A stretch of DNA of 8,219 bases from an uncultured Treponema sp. (lineage in GTDB: Bacteria > Spirochaetota > Spirochaetia > Treponematales > Treponemataceae): the NCBI GenBank assembly GCA_905373565.1, contig CAJPTT010000089.1:1-8219 (forward strand), given 5' to 3'. Every line of letters starts with the position of its first letter. The first letter of the stretch is position 1. The notes under the pieces were generated by a model that did not search any database, had not been told where the DNA came from, and was given only the letters and a program-made list of their open reading frames with translations. The position numbers and the translations under genes are program-made. Below are positions 1-5,115 of this stretch, piece by piece.

Positions 1-1475
1 TGTTTTCAGTCGGAAGCTGTTTTTTGTTTGCTTTATTTTTCTATGTTTTCTTTATACAAAATTTTGAAAAATGGCTGCATATTATTCCTTTACACAATGA
101 TTTTAAAGGAATGCCTCTTAAAATACGCTCCGTCCTCACTGCTTTTTTCAGTTTTACCGGTACTATTCTTATCGCTCTGGCCCCGATTATTGTTCTTCAA
201 GATCTGGCTTCCATAAAAACGGTTCTTTGGATGAAAACGCTGCCTCTTGCCTGTATTGGAATTTTATTGGGACTTACGGATTTATATTTGCAGGCAAACG
301 GTTCCTCATCGAGGATGCAAATTATTTTAAACTTTACGGAAAAAATGACGCAAGGCGATTATACGGAAGAAAAAATCGATATTATAAGCCGCGACGAATT
401 AGGTTTTTTGATGAATGCTCTCAATAATTTTCAAGCCGTTACAGCCAATTTATTAAACAGGATTATTACGGAATCAGGGCTCCTTACAAATCTCGGTCAT
501 ACGCTTTCAACAAATATGAATCAGACTGCAAGCGCCGTCTACGAAATCAGCGCTAACATTGATAGTGTTAAACAGCAAACGCTTACACAAGCGGCAAGTG
601 TTACGGAAACCGCTGCTACAGTCGAAGAAATAATCCGAACAATAAAACAATTAAACGGCAGTATAGAAAATCAAGTTGAAAGTATCGCTCAGTCATCTTC
701 TGCAATAGAAGAAATGACCGCGAATATCAGCTCGGTAACAAAAACACTAGGAAAAACGGATGAGACGATTCAGAATCTTGCAGCCGCCACTATTGACGGG
801 AGAGATACGATTGTAAATTCCGTCACCGTAACGCAAAACATTGCAGAAGAATCAGGCGGTTTAATTGAAGCTTCAAATGTTATTCAACATATTGCAAGTC
901 AAACAAATCTTTTAGCGATGAATGCCGCTATTGAAGCGGCCCATGCAGGCGAAGCCGGTAAGGGGTTTGCTGTCGTTGCGGATGAAATACGTAAACTGGC
1001 AGAAGAATCCAGCGCTCAAGGAAAATCGATTACCGAAACGTTGAAAATCTTAAGTGTGCAAATTGAAGGGCTTTCGGATTCCGCCAAAAGTGCGGAAGAA
1101 AAATTCGAGCTTATTTTTAATTTATCCGATCAAGTAAAAAATATGAGTCATGAGCTTATGAGTTCTATGCAGGAACAAGAACAAGGCAGCCGTGAAATTT
1201 TAACTGCCATTAAAACCATCACCGAAGTAACGGCAGAAGTCCAATCCGGTTCCAGAGAAATGCTTCAAGGCGGTGAAGGCGTTGCAGAAGAAATGCAAAA
1301 ATTGGATAACCTTACTCGTGTTCTTGCCGATAGTATGAATGAAATGTCAGCCGGAGCCGTGCAAATTAATAATGCCGCTCAAGAAGTCAAAGCTATAACG
1401 GAAAAAAATGAACAAAGTATTGACGCTTTAGAAAACGAAGTACATATGTTTAAGGTAAACAAAAACCGGACTTAA
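1..1475 (+). CDS. Methyl-accepting chemotaxis protein, 5' end outside the window
   Basis: This is a membrane chemoreceptor that would signal to CheA/CheW and steer the flagellar motor. The reading frame is open from base 3 with no stop, and the first start-like codon (TTG at 24) has no ribosome site, so the true N-terminus lies upstream. Numbering from the TTG, hydrophobic segments are seen near residues 1-11, 36-59 and 67-90, separated by short loops. A HAMP-like linker follows (about 92-147, with SRDELGFLMNALNNF). The rest is a long coiled-coil signalling domain. Its conserved hairpin tip is at 287-330 (IASQTNLLAMNAAIEAAHAG, then GKGFAVVADEIRKLAEESS). No large periplasmic sensor domain is visible between the membrane segments present, but one could lie in the missing part. 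The C-terminus ends in a helix plus a short basic tail. The gene converges on murE with a 66-base gap. The family assignment is certain; the ligand is unknown. Confidence 0.96.
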   Translation, partial: FSVGSCFLFALFFYVFFIQNFEKWLHIIPLHNDFKGMPLKIRSVLTAFFSFTGTILIALAPIIVLQDLASIKTVLWMKTLPLACIGILLGLTDLYLQANGSSSRMQIILNFTEKMTQGDYTEEKIDIISRDELGFLMNALNNFQAVTANLLNRIITESGLLTNLGHTLSTNMNQTASAVYEISANIDSVKQQTLTQAASVTETAATVEEIIRTIKQLNGSIENQVESIAQSSSAIEEMTANISSVTKTLGKTDETIQNLAAATIDGRDTIVNSVTVTQNIAEESGGLIEASNVIQHIASQTNLLAMNAAIEAAHAGEAGKGFAVVADEIRKLAEESSAQGKSITETLKILSVQIEGLSDSAKSAEEKFELIFNLSDQVKNMSHELMSSMQEQEQGSREILTAIKTITEVTAEVQSGSREMLQGGEGVAEEMQKLDNLTRVLADSMNEMSAGAVQINNAAQEVKAITEKNEQSIDALENEVHMFKVNKNRT

Positions 1476-1525
1476 AGAGTAAAGCGACATAGCCCGGCAC
1501 TCTGCGCCGTAATATTTTTATCTAT

Positions 1526-1566
1526 GGGCATCTCTAAAAACTCAGGTATAGCTTTTAGAGATGCCC
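1526..1566. terminator. 14-bp perfect inverted repeat at the MCP/murE convergent junction
   Basis: The arms GGGCATCTCTAAAA (1526-1539) and TTTTAGAGATGCCC (1553-1566) are perfect complements around a 13-base loop. The element lies between two convergent genes and can form a strong hairpin in either transcript, so a bidirectional terminator is plausible. No U-run follows the stem on either strand, so it is not a textbook intrinsic terminator. The right arm overlaps the last codons of murE. It may instead be a copy of a dispersed repeat. Confidence 0.55.
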
Positions 1567-3152
1567 CGCAATTCCCGCAGAGCATTGTGCGCTTCGGTGT
1601 ACTCGTCATAGGGTACGGCGCCGTTTTTCCCGATAATCGAATTTTCATGCCCCTTCCCAAGCAACAACACCGCATCATTCGGTTGCGCAAGGGAAAATGC
1701 TTTACGGACGGCAGTCGGCCGGTTAGGAATGATAAACAGTTCTTCGCCGCGCTTCTTGTCAGGACAGCCGGCGGCAATCATCTCCAAAAGCTCAACAGGG
1801 TCTTCGCCGCGGGGGTCTTCGTCGGTGAGGATGATAGTATCGCAGTATTCTCCGGCAATTTTTCCCTGCTCCGGCCGCTTAACGGTATCGCGCTCTCCGC
1901 CCGAACCGAATACGGCAATCACGCGGCCGCCTTTCGCTTTAACACGGTCACGGACAGACGGCATAATCGCTTGGAATGATGACGGCGTATGCGCATAGTC
2001 GATAAGCACTTCAAACCCCTGCCCCGCTTCAACACGGCACATTCTCCCCCTTACCGGCATAAACCGATTCAGCAACGGCACGAGCATATCAAAGGGCAGT
2101 CCCGTTAAGTTATGAACGGCAATAAGAGCAGCAAGGATATTGTACACATTAAAAAAGCCGGTTACCGGAGCGGCGGCCTCATACGTTTTCTGCACACCGT
2201 TAAACGCTGCATGAATTGTAAAGGTTAAACCGTTTTCATCTTCATGCACGGTATCGGCCGATAAGCCGCCTGCAAAGTTTGAGAACGGAACAGCAACCGT
2301 GCCGCCGGTATGCTTCTGCACGGAAAATCCGAATACGGGATACTTTGTTACCTGTGCAAAATAGGCGGCAGACGGGTCTTCAAGATTGACAATGCCGAAG
2401 GCCGCAACCGTTCCGTGTTTTTTCTTATGATCATGGGTATCTAATGAGCGGAATAAATTCGCTTTATCGTAGCGGTATTGTTCAAAGGTGCCGTGAAATT
2501 CCAAATGCTCTTGCGTCACATTCATAAATACGCCTGCATCGAACTGAACATGCAATAATCGCGCTGTTCGGGGAGAAAGCCCGTGAGAAGATGCTTCCAC
2601 AACGGCGTATTCGCAGCCGTTATCCCGCATACGGGCAAGCCGTTCCTGTACCGTAATCGATTCGGGTGTAGTCTGATGCGCCGGATTGGCAACCGGCTCA
2701 TCTCCAAACGAAAAAGATACGGTCGAAGAAAACCCTGCCTTTTTTCCGGCAAGCCGCAGCAGCTGCCAGATAAAATCGACGGTACTCGTTTTCCCCTCCG
2801 TACCGGTTACTCCGATTGTTACCAAATCTTTGGAAGGTTCGTCAAAGAAAACGGTAGCAGCAGCGGCCATTGCAGCGCGAACATCCGGCACTTGAACGTA
2901 ACAAATATGTTCTTGATATAATGGAAGGTTTTTTTCATGAATAACCGCAACGGCGCCCTTCGCAATAGCAGCATCGATAAACTTTGAACCGTCGGTATGC
3001 ACCCCGGGCAAGGTAAAAAAAGCAGCTCCCGTTTGTACTTCACGCGAATCATACGAAAGCGAATACACCGTAATATCACTCCCGTGAATGGTTATCGGTT
3101 GTATGGAAAAAAGACATTGAAGAATTGATTTTACATAGTGTTGAGCAGACAT
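1542..3152 (-). CDS. murE: UDP-N-acetylmuramyl-tripeptide synthetase MurE
   Basis: This cytoplasmic ATP-dependent ligase adds the third, diamino, residue to UDP-MurNAc-L-Ala-D-Glu. From the ATG at 3152 it has 536 residues, slightly longer than the usual 480-510. Visible marks in order: an N-terminal UMP-binding segment with YDSREV and FFTLPG; the P-loop GVTGTEGKTST (114-124); TTPE (161-164); EASSHGL (186-192); NVTQEHLEFHG with His216; the expected carbamylated lysine K230 in YDKANLF; DYAHTP (385-390); FGSGGERD then KRP (415-427); the substrate motif EDPRGEDP (from 445); and GKGHE (499-503). EDPR replaces the DNPR typical of meso-DAP enzymes, so ornithine or lysine is more likely; ornithine is reported for several treponemes. 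A TTG at 3188 would add 12 residues, but it fits better as the -35 box. The last residues (GISKSYT) run into an inverted repeat. The gene stands alone, not in a mur cluster. Confidence 0.96.
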   Translation of the reverse strand: MSAQHYVKSILQCLFSIQPITIHGSDITVYSLSYDSREVQTGAAFFTLPGVHTDGSKFIDAAIAKGAVAVIHEKNLPLYQEHICYVQVPDVRAAMAAAATVFFDEPSKDLVTIGVTGTEGKTSTVDFIWQLLRLAGKKAGFSSTVSFSFGDEPVANPAHQTTPESITVQERLARMRDNGCEYAVVEASSHGLSPRTARLLHVQFDAGVFMNVTQEHLEFHGTFEQYRYDKANLFRSLDTHDHKKKHGTVAAFGIVNLEDPSAAYFAQVTKYPVFGFSVQKHTGGTVAVPFSNFAGGLSADTVHEDENGLTFTIHAAFNGVQKTYEAAAPVTGFFNVYNILAALIAVHNLTGLPFDMLVPLLNRFMPVRGRMCRVEAGQGFEVLIDYAHTPSSFQAIMPSVRDRVKAKGGRVIAVFGSGGERDTVKRPEQGKIAGEYCDTIILTDEDPRGEDPVELLEMIAAGCPDKKRGEELFIIPNRPTAVRKAFSLAQPNDAVLLLGKGHENSIIGKNGAVPYDEYTEAHNALRELRGISKSYT

Positions 3153-3159
3153 GTTAGAA

Positions 3160-3188
3160 AGTATAAACGGCAGGCTATAGCCCTGCAA
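3160..3188 (-). promoter_or_regulatory. Probable murE promoter, nearly leaderless
   Basis: Reading the minus strand, TTGCAG (3188-3183), a 17-base spacer and TATACT (3165-3160) lie upstream of the ATG at 3152. Only 7 bases separate the -10 box from the ATG, so transcription would begin at or beside the start codon. There is no Shine-Dalgarno sequence before that ATG. The spacer holds the perfect palindrome GGCTATAGCC (3173-3182), a possible operator. The alternative reading is translation from the TTG at 3188, which has GGAAGG 11 bases upstream. Confidence 0.5.
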
Positions 3189-3347
3189 GAGGGCTTGTGC
3201 CTTCCATAATTAGGAGCGGCTGAAAAGCCTTAGAAACCGGTATGTCATTAAGGATTATCCCCCGATGCCGTGTGGTGGTGTATGTTGATTAAAGAACCAT
3301 AGGCATTCAGGTTATGAAGAAGTTATCTGAATGTCCGTGCGGTGAAA
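3189..3347. other. Intergenic region between the XRE gene and murE
   Basis: This is non-coding space between two minus-strand genes. It includes a small inverted repeat, CATTCAG (3304-3310) with CTGAATG (3327-3333), around a 16-base loop. That could end the regulator transcript, but no T-run follows. I see no convincing gene or further promoter here. Confidence 0.4.
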
Positions 3348-3662
3348 TTACCTCACCAAGCCGTGAATCATACGTTTAACGGTTTCCACCTGAGCGGGAG
3401 AGAGCTGATACAAGTCTCGGACTATATCGTTAATGGCAGCATATTTCGGATTTTGCGGAAGCCGTTCGCCGGTTACCAGATATTCGACCGAAACACCGAG
3501 CGCTTTTGCAATTTTTACCCCGGTTTCTACATTCGGGAGCACTCCGCGCGCATCAATATATGATAAAAAAGTACTGTTACTGATTCCTATCTTTGCAGAA
3601 ATCTCCTTTACCAGCAAGCCTTGATATTCAATTTCTTCTCTAAGCCTATCCTTAAAAGCCAT
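3348..3662 (-). CDS. XRE/Cro-CI family helix-turn-helix regulator
   Basis: This is a 104-residue DNA-binding protein, probably a dimeric repressor acting on its own control region. Residues 4-65 form the five-helix HTH_3 fold: a first helix KDRLREEIEYQG, the HTH pair VKEISAKI (18-25) and NSTFLSYI (about 29-36), then NVETGVKIAKALGVSVEYLVTGE, the classic end of the domain. A short C-terminal helix (about 75-101, LSPAQVETVKRMIHGL) probably helps dimerisation. There is no metal, ligand or protease domain. The ATG at 3662 is chosen because it begins the conserved first helix. A TTG at 3710 would add 16 residues that do not resemble the family and would cover the promoter. No ribosome site precedes the ATG, while a -10 box ends 7 bases before it, so the message is probably leaderless. 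Three repeated operator-like sites lie just upstream. The target is inferred to be the divergent lipoprotein cluster as well as itself. Confidence 0.9.
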   Translation of the reverse strand: MAFKDRLREEIEYQGLLVKEISAKIGISNSTFLSYIDARGVLPNVETGVKIAKALGVSVEYLVTGERLPQNPKYAAINDIVRDLYQLSPAQVETVKRMIHGLVR

Positions 3663-3669
3663 TAAGCAA

Positions 3670-3678
3670 ATTATAACA
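3670..3678 (-). promoter_or_regulatory. Extended -10 promoter of the XRE gene
   Basis: The minus strand reads TGTTATAAT: a perfect TATAAT preceded by the TGn of an extended -10 element. No TTGACA-like box is found at 16-19 bases upstream, consistent with an extended -10 promoter. The box ends 7 bases before the ATG at 3662, predicting a leaderless transcript. Operator copy 1 overlaps its upstream edge. Confidence 0.6.
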
Positions 3679-3690
3679 AAATCTTGATGT
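3677..3690 (-). promoter_or_regulatory. Operator-like site 1
   Basis: The minus strand reads ACATCAAGATTTTG, 13 of 14 matches to the site at 3735-3748. The core CAAGATTTTG fits the near-palindrome CAANATNTTG. It abuts the -10 of the XRE gene, so a bound protein would block that promoter. Confidence 0.6.
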
Positions 3691-3697
3691 AATCGGC

Positions 3698-3726
3698 TTG
3701 ACGAAATCAATATCTTGGCGTAACAT
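3698..3726 (+). promoter_or_regulatory. Divergent promoter facing the lipoprotein cluster
   Basis: TTGACG (3698-3703), a 17-base spacer and TAACAT (3721-3726) match the sigma-70 consensus in 5 of 6 and 4 of 6 positions. The start would be near 3733, giving a leader of about 245 bases before lipoprotein A. Operator-like sites fall in the spacer and at the predicted start. This placement supports both the promoter and its repression. Confidence 0.5.
3708..3721 (-). promoter_or_regulatory. Operator-like site 2
   Basis: The minus strand reads ACGCCAAGATATTG, 12 of 14 matches to the site at 3735-3748. It is in the same orientation as site 1 and 31 bp from it, close to three helical turns. It lies in the spacer of the divergent promoter. 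Confidence 0.6.
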
Positions 3727-3734
3727 ATTATTAA

Positions 3735-3748
3735 ACATCAAGATATTG
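3735..3748 (+). promoter_or_regulatory. Operator-like site 3
   Basis: The plus strand reads ACATCAAGATATTG, inverted relative to sites 1 and 2. Its 10-bp core CAAGATATTG is an exact inverted repeat of 3708-3717. It overlaps or directly follows the predicted start of the divergent promoter. Confidence 0.6.
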
Positions 3749-3815
3749 TTTTCCCGGCTGAGTAAAGCTGCATAAAGTTGAATATCGGCTTTTTGTGTTT
3801 AAGATTTTGGGCGGC

Positions 3816-3838
3816 TTTTTGCGGTACAACCGCAAAAA
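3816..3838. repeat. Hairpin with 10-bp arms and a 3-base loop
   Basis: TTTTTGCGGT (3816-3825) and ACCGCAAAAA (3829-3838) are perfect complements around ACA. It lies in the predicted leader of lipoprotein A. The stem is not followed by a T-run, so a simple terminator is unlikely; an RNA structure affecting stability or translation is possible. Confidence 0.6.
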
Positions 3839-3840
3839 CC

Positions 3841-3922
3841 AGGCTTTTCGGGGTTCCGCCTTTCGGCTCCATTCCTTCGGAACATCCCCGCTATAGCGGG
3901 GATGCCCCTACAATCCTTGCCG
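3841..3922. repeat. GC-rich palindromic element with a perfect 22-bp palindrome
   Basis: The palindrome at 3883-3904 has 9-bp arms CATCCCCGC and GCGGGGATG around TATA, itself self-complementary. Just upstream, GGGGTTCCG and CGGAACATCCCC can pair with a two-base bulge, so the region can fold into competing hairpins. It is much richer in GC than the DNA on either side and codes for nothing convincing. This is the look of a dispersed intergenic palindromic repeat, although the window contains only one copy. The outer boundaries are approximate. Confidence 0.5.
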
Positions 3923-3978
3923 CATTAAAACTTAACAGCGAACATCGTATGTTGATGAAACCAAGATAAGGAGATTAT

Positions 3979-5055
3979 ATGAAAACAAAACTGTTTTTGT
4001 CGGTATCGGCGGCGTTTCTTGCCGTTGTACTTGTTGCAGGATGTGTGAGTACGCCTAAAAGTCAGGCCGTGAAAGATATGAAAAATCTTTCGTATGCGAA
4101 TCAGCCGAATGGTGAATTAGAGCTGATAAATAGAACAGAATACGAGTTAGTCGTTTTTGCGGGGAAGATTGATCGTAAAAATATTCTTGGCGGTATTCAC
4201 GCCGGTGATACTCGTTCTTTTGATTTTAGAAATTTTTTAAGCGCCAATTCCGGGGCTTTTTTGTGTAGAGCTGTGAAAACCGATGTGTATGCGCAAAAAG
4301 GCGGCTTTGTTAATGAAACTGATGTAGTTTGGGCTAAATTGGTTACTTACGGCAATAGTAAATCTTCTTTTACCGTTATGAATGAAGTAGGTGGAGAAGG
4401 AAAACTCTTGTTTGAAAACGCTTCTCCGTATCCTGTTGAAGTTCGTTTGAATGGGACAACAGGACAGGTACTAACAACGTTACCGCCTCATTGCAAAGAG
4501 CAATATGTATACGTAAAACCGAATTCGAGAGGGTATGTTTATTTTCCGACGTATCTTATGTATGACAGAGATACAGGAAAGATAAATAGTATTACCGGTA
4601 AAGAAGATGACGGTATATCTGCAAGACCTGCCGTAGGAAGTGAAACCCCTCAAACGGTCATTTTTCCTATGCCTAACGGTAAACTATTCGGTGCACGGGT
4701 TGCTTATTTAACAATAAAGAATGAAAGTGGCAACGCCTTTATCTTTAGAGATGATAACACTGAGGTCCTTTCGCAGAATGGTTATACGATGATAAATTCC
4801 GGTGAAACATTGACATTTGAAGTTGATGCAACGGAACAAGGTAAGACATTCAGAGCGCTGAATGCAGACTTCCGTGTGGGCGCCGCAAATAAACGGTATG
4901 TCAAATTCTTTAATGGGGAGCCGGTAGTATTCAAGGCCGGTGTGGAATATGAAATTGCTGTTTATAACAAAAACGGTGCGGTAAAAACCGAAATAGAAAG
5001 TTCATCTGAACGCTCTATTGAATATGATTTAAATTCTCAACTTGATTTGGAATAA
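3979..5055 (+). CDS. Lipoprotein A with a threefold beta-rich repeat, function unknown
   Basis: This is a 358-residue predicted lipoprotein. A signal peptide (MKTKLFLSVSAAFLAVVLVAGC) ends in lipobox LVAGC with the lipidated cysteine at 22, so it would sit on the outer face of the inner membrane or on the outer membrane. The mature part has no enzyme motif I recognise. Three segments about 95-100 residues apart look alike: from 46 (ELELINRTEYELVVFAG), from 141 (GKLLFENASPYPVEVRLNG) and from 242 (AYLTIKNESGNAFIFRDDN). Each continues to a glycine/threonine turn and a strand such as IHAGDTRSFDF or INSGETLTFEV. This suggests tandem beta-sandwich domains. AAGGAG stands 5 bases before the ATG, a strong ribosome site. 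The gene follows the XRE-linked divergent promoter and precedes lipoprotein B, with which it appears to share the module. A role in surface binding or envelope maintenance is only a guess. Confidence 0.9.
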   Translation: MKTKLFLSVSAAFLAVVLVAGCVSTPKSQAVKDMKNLSYANQPNGELELINRTEYELVVFAGKIDRKNILGGIHAGDTRSFDFRNFLSANSGAFLCRAVKTDVYAQKGGFVNETDVVWAKLVTYGNSKSSFTVMNEVGGEGKLLFENASPYPVEVRLNGTTGQVLTTLPPHCKEQYVYVKPNSRGYVYFPTYLMYDRDTGKINSITGKEDDGISARPAVGSETPQTVIFPMPNGKLFGARVAYLTIKNESGNAFIFRDDNTEVLSQNGYTMINSGETLTFEVDATEQGKTFRALNADFRVGAANKRYVKFFNGEPVVFKAGVEYEIAVYNKNGAVKTEIESSSERSIEYDLNSQLDLE

Positions 5056-5069
5056 AAACATAAGGTAAG

Positions 5070-5103
5070 AAGGCTTCCGTAATTTTAATAGTTACGGAGC
5101 CTT
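5070..5103 (+). terminator. Hairpin between lipoproteins A and B
   Basis: AAGGCT-CCGTAA (5070-5082, with one bulged T) pairs with TTACGG-AGCCTT (5092-5103) around a 9-base loop. It lies 14 bases after the lipoprotein A stop. Only a loosely U-rich stretch follows, so it could be a weak terminator, an attenuator, or a structure affecting translation of the next gene, whose ATG is 12 bases downstream. Confidence 0.55.
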
Positions 5104-5115
5104 CAATGTGTTATT

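Larger units (their letters stand above)
3663..3978. other. Gene-free divergent control region and structured leader
   Basis: This 316-base stretch separates the XRE gene from lipoprotein A. From left to right it holds the extended -10 promoter of the regulator, a divergent + strand promoter, and three copies of a 14-bp motif. A direct repeat of CGGCTTTTTGYG follows (3786-3797 and 3812-3823), then a 10-bp hairpin and a 22-bp palindrome within a GC-rich, possibly dispersed element. It ends with an AAGGAG ribosome site. A 63-codon frame at 3778-3969 starts at TTG without a ribosome site and is mostly made of the palindromes, so it is not called as a gene. Confidence 0.75.

Noticed and set aside
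1472..3079. Several reading frames of 70-150 codons overlapping murE on both strands
   Set aside because: They lie inside a clearly recognisable MurE frame and show no family features of their own; they are shadows of a GC-richer gene.
3304..3333. CATTCAG/CTGAATG inverted repeat as the terminator of the XRE gene
   Set aside because: The stem is only 7 bp with a 16-base loop and no T-run on the minus strand, so it is kept only as a note in the intergenic entry.
3663..3760. Prophage immunity region
   Set aside because: The operator layout is phage-like, but no integrase, Cro-like partner or structural phage gene is visible; the flanking genes are chromosomal or envelope genes.
3778..3969. 63-codon frame ahead of lipoprotein A as a small gene
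   Set aside because: It starts at TTG with no ribosome site, and much of its coding content comes from the palindromic element.
3961..3973. CCAAGATAAGG beside the lipoprotein A ribosome site as a fourth operator
   Set aside because: It matches only about 10 of 14 positions and lacks the TTG half of the core; the overlap is explained by the AAGGAG ribosome site.
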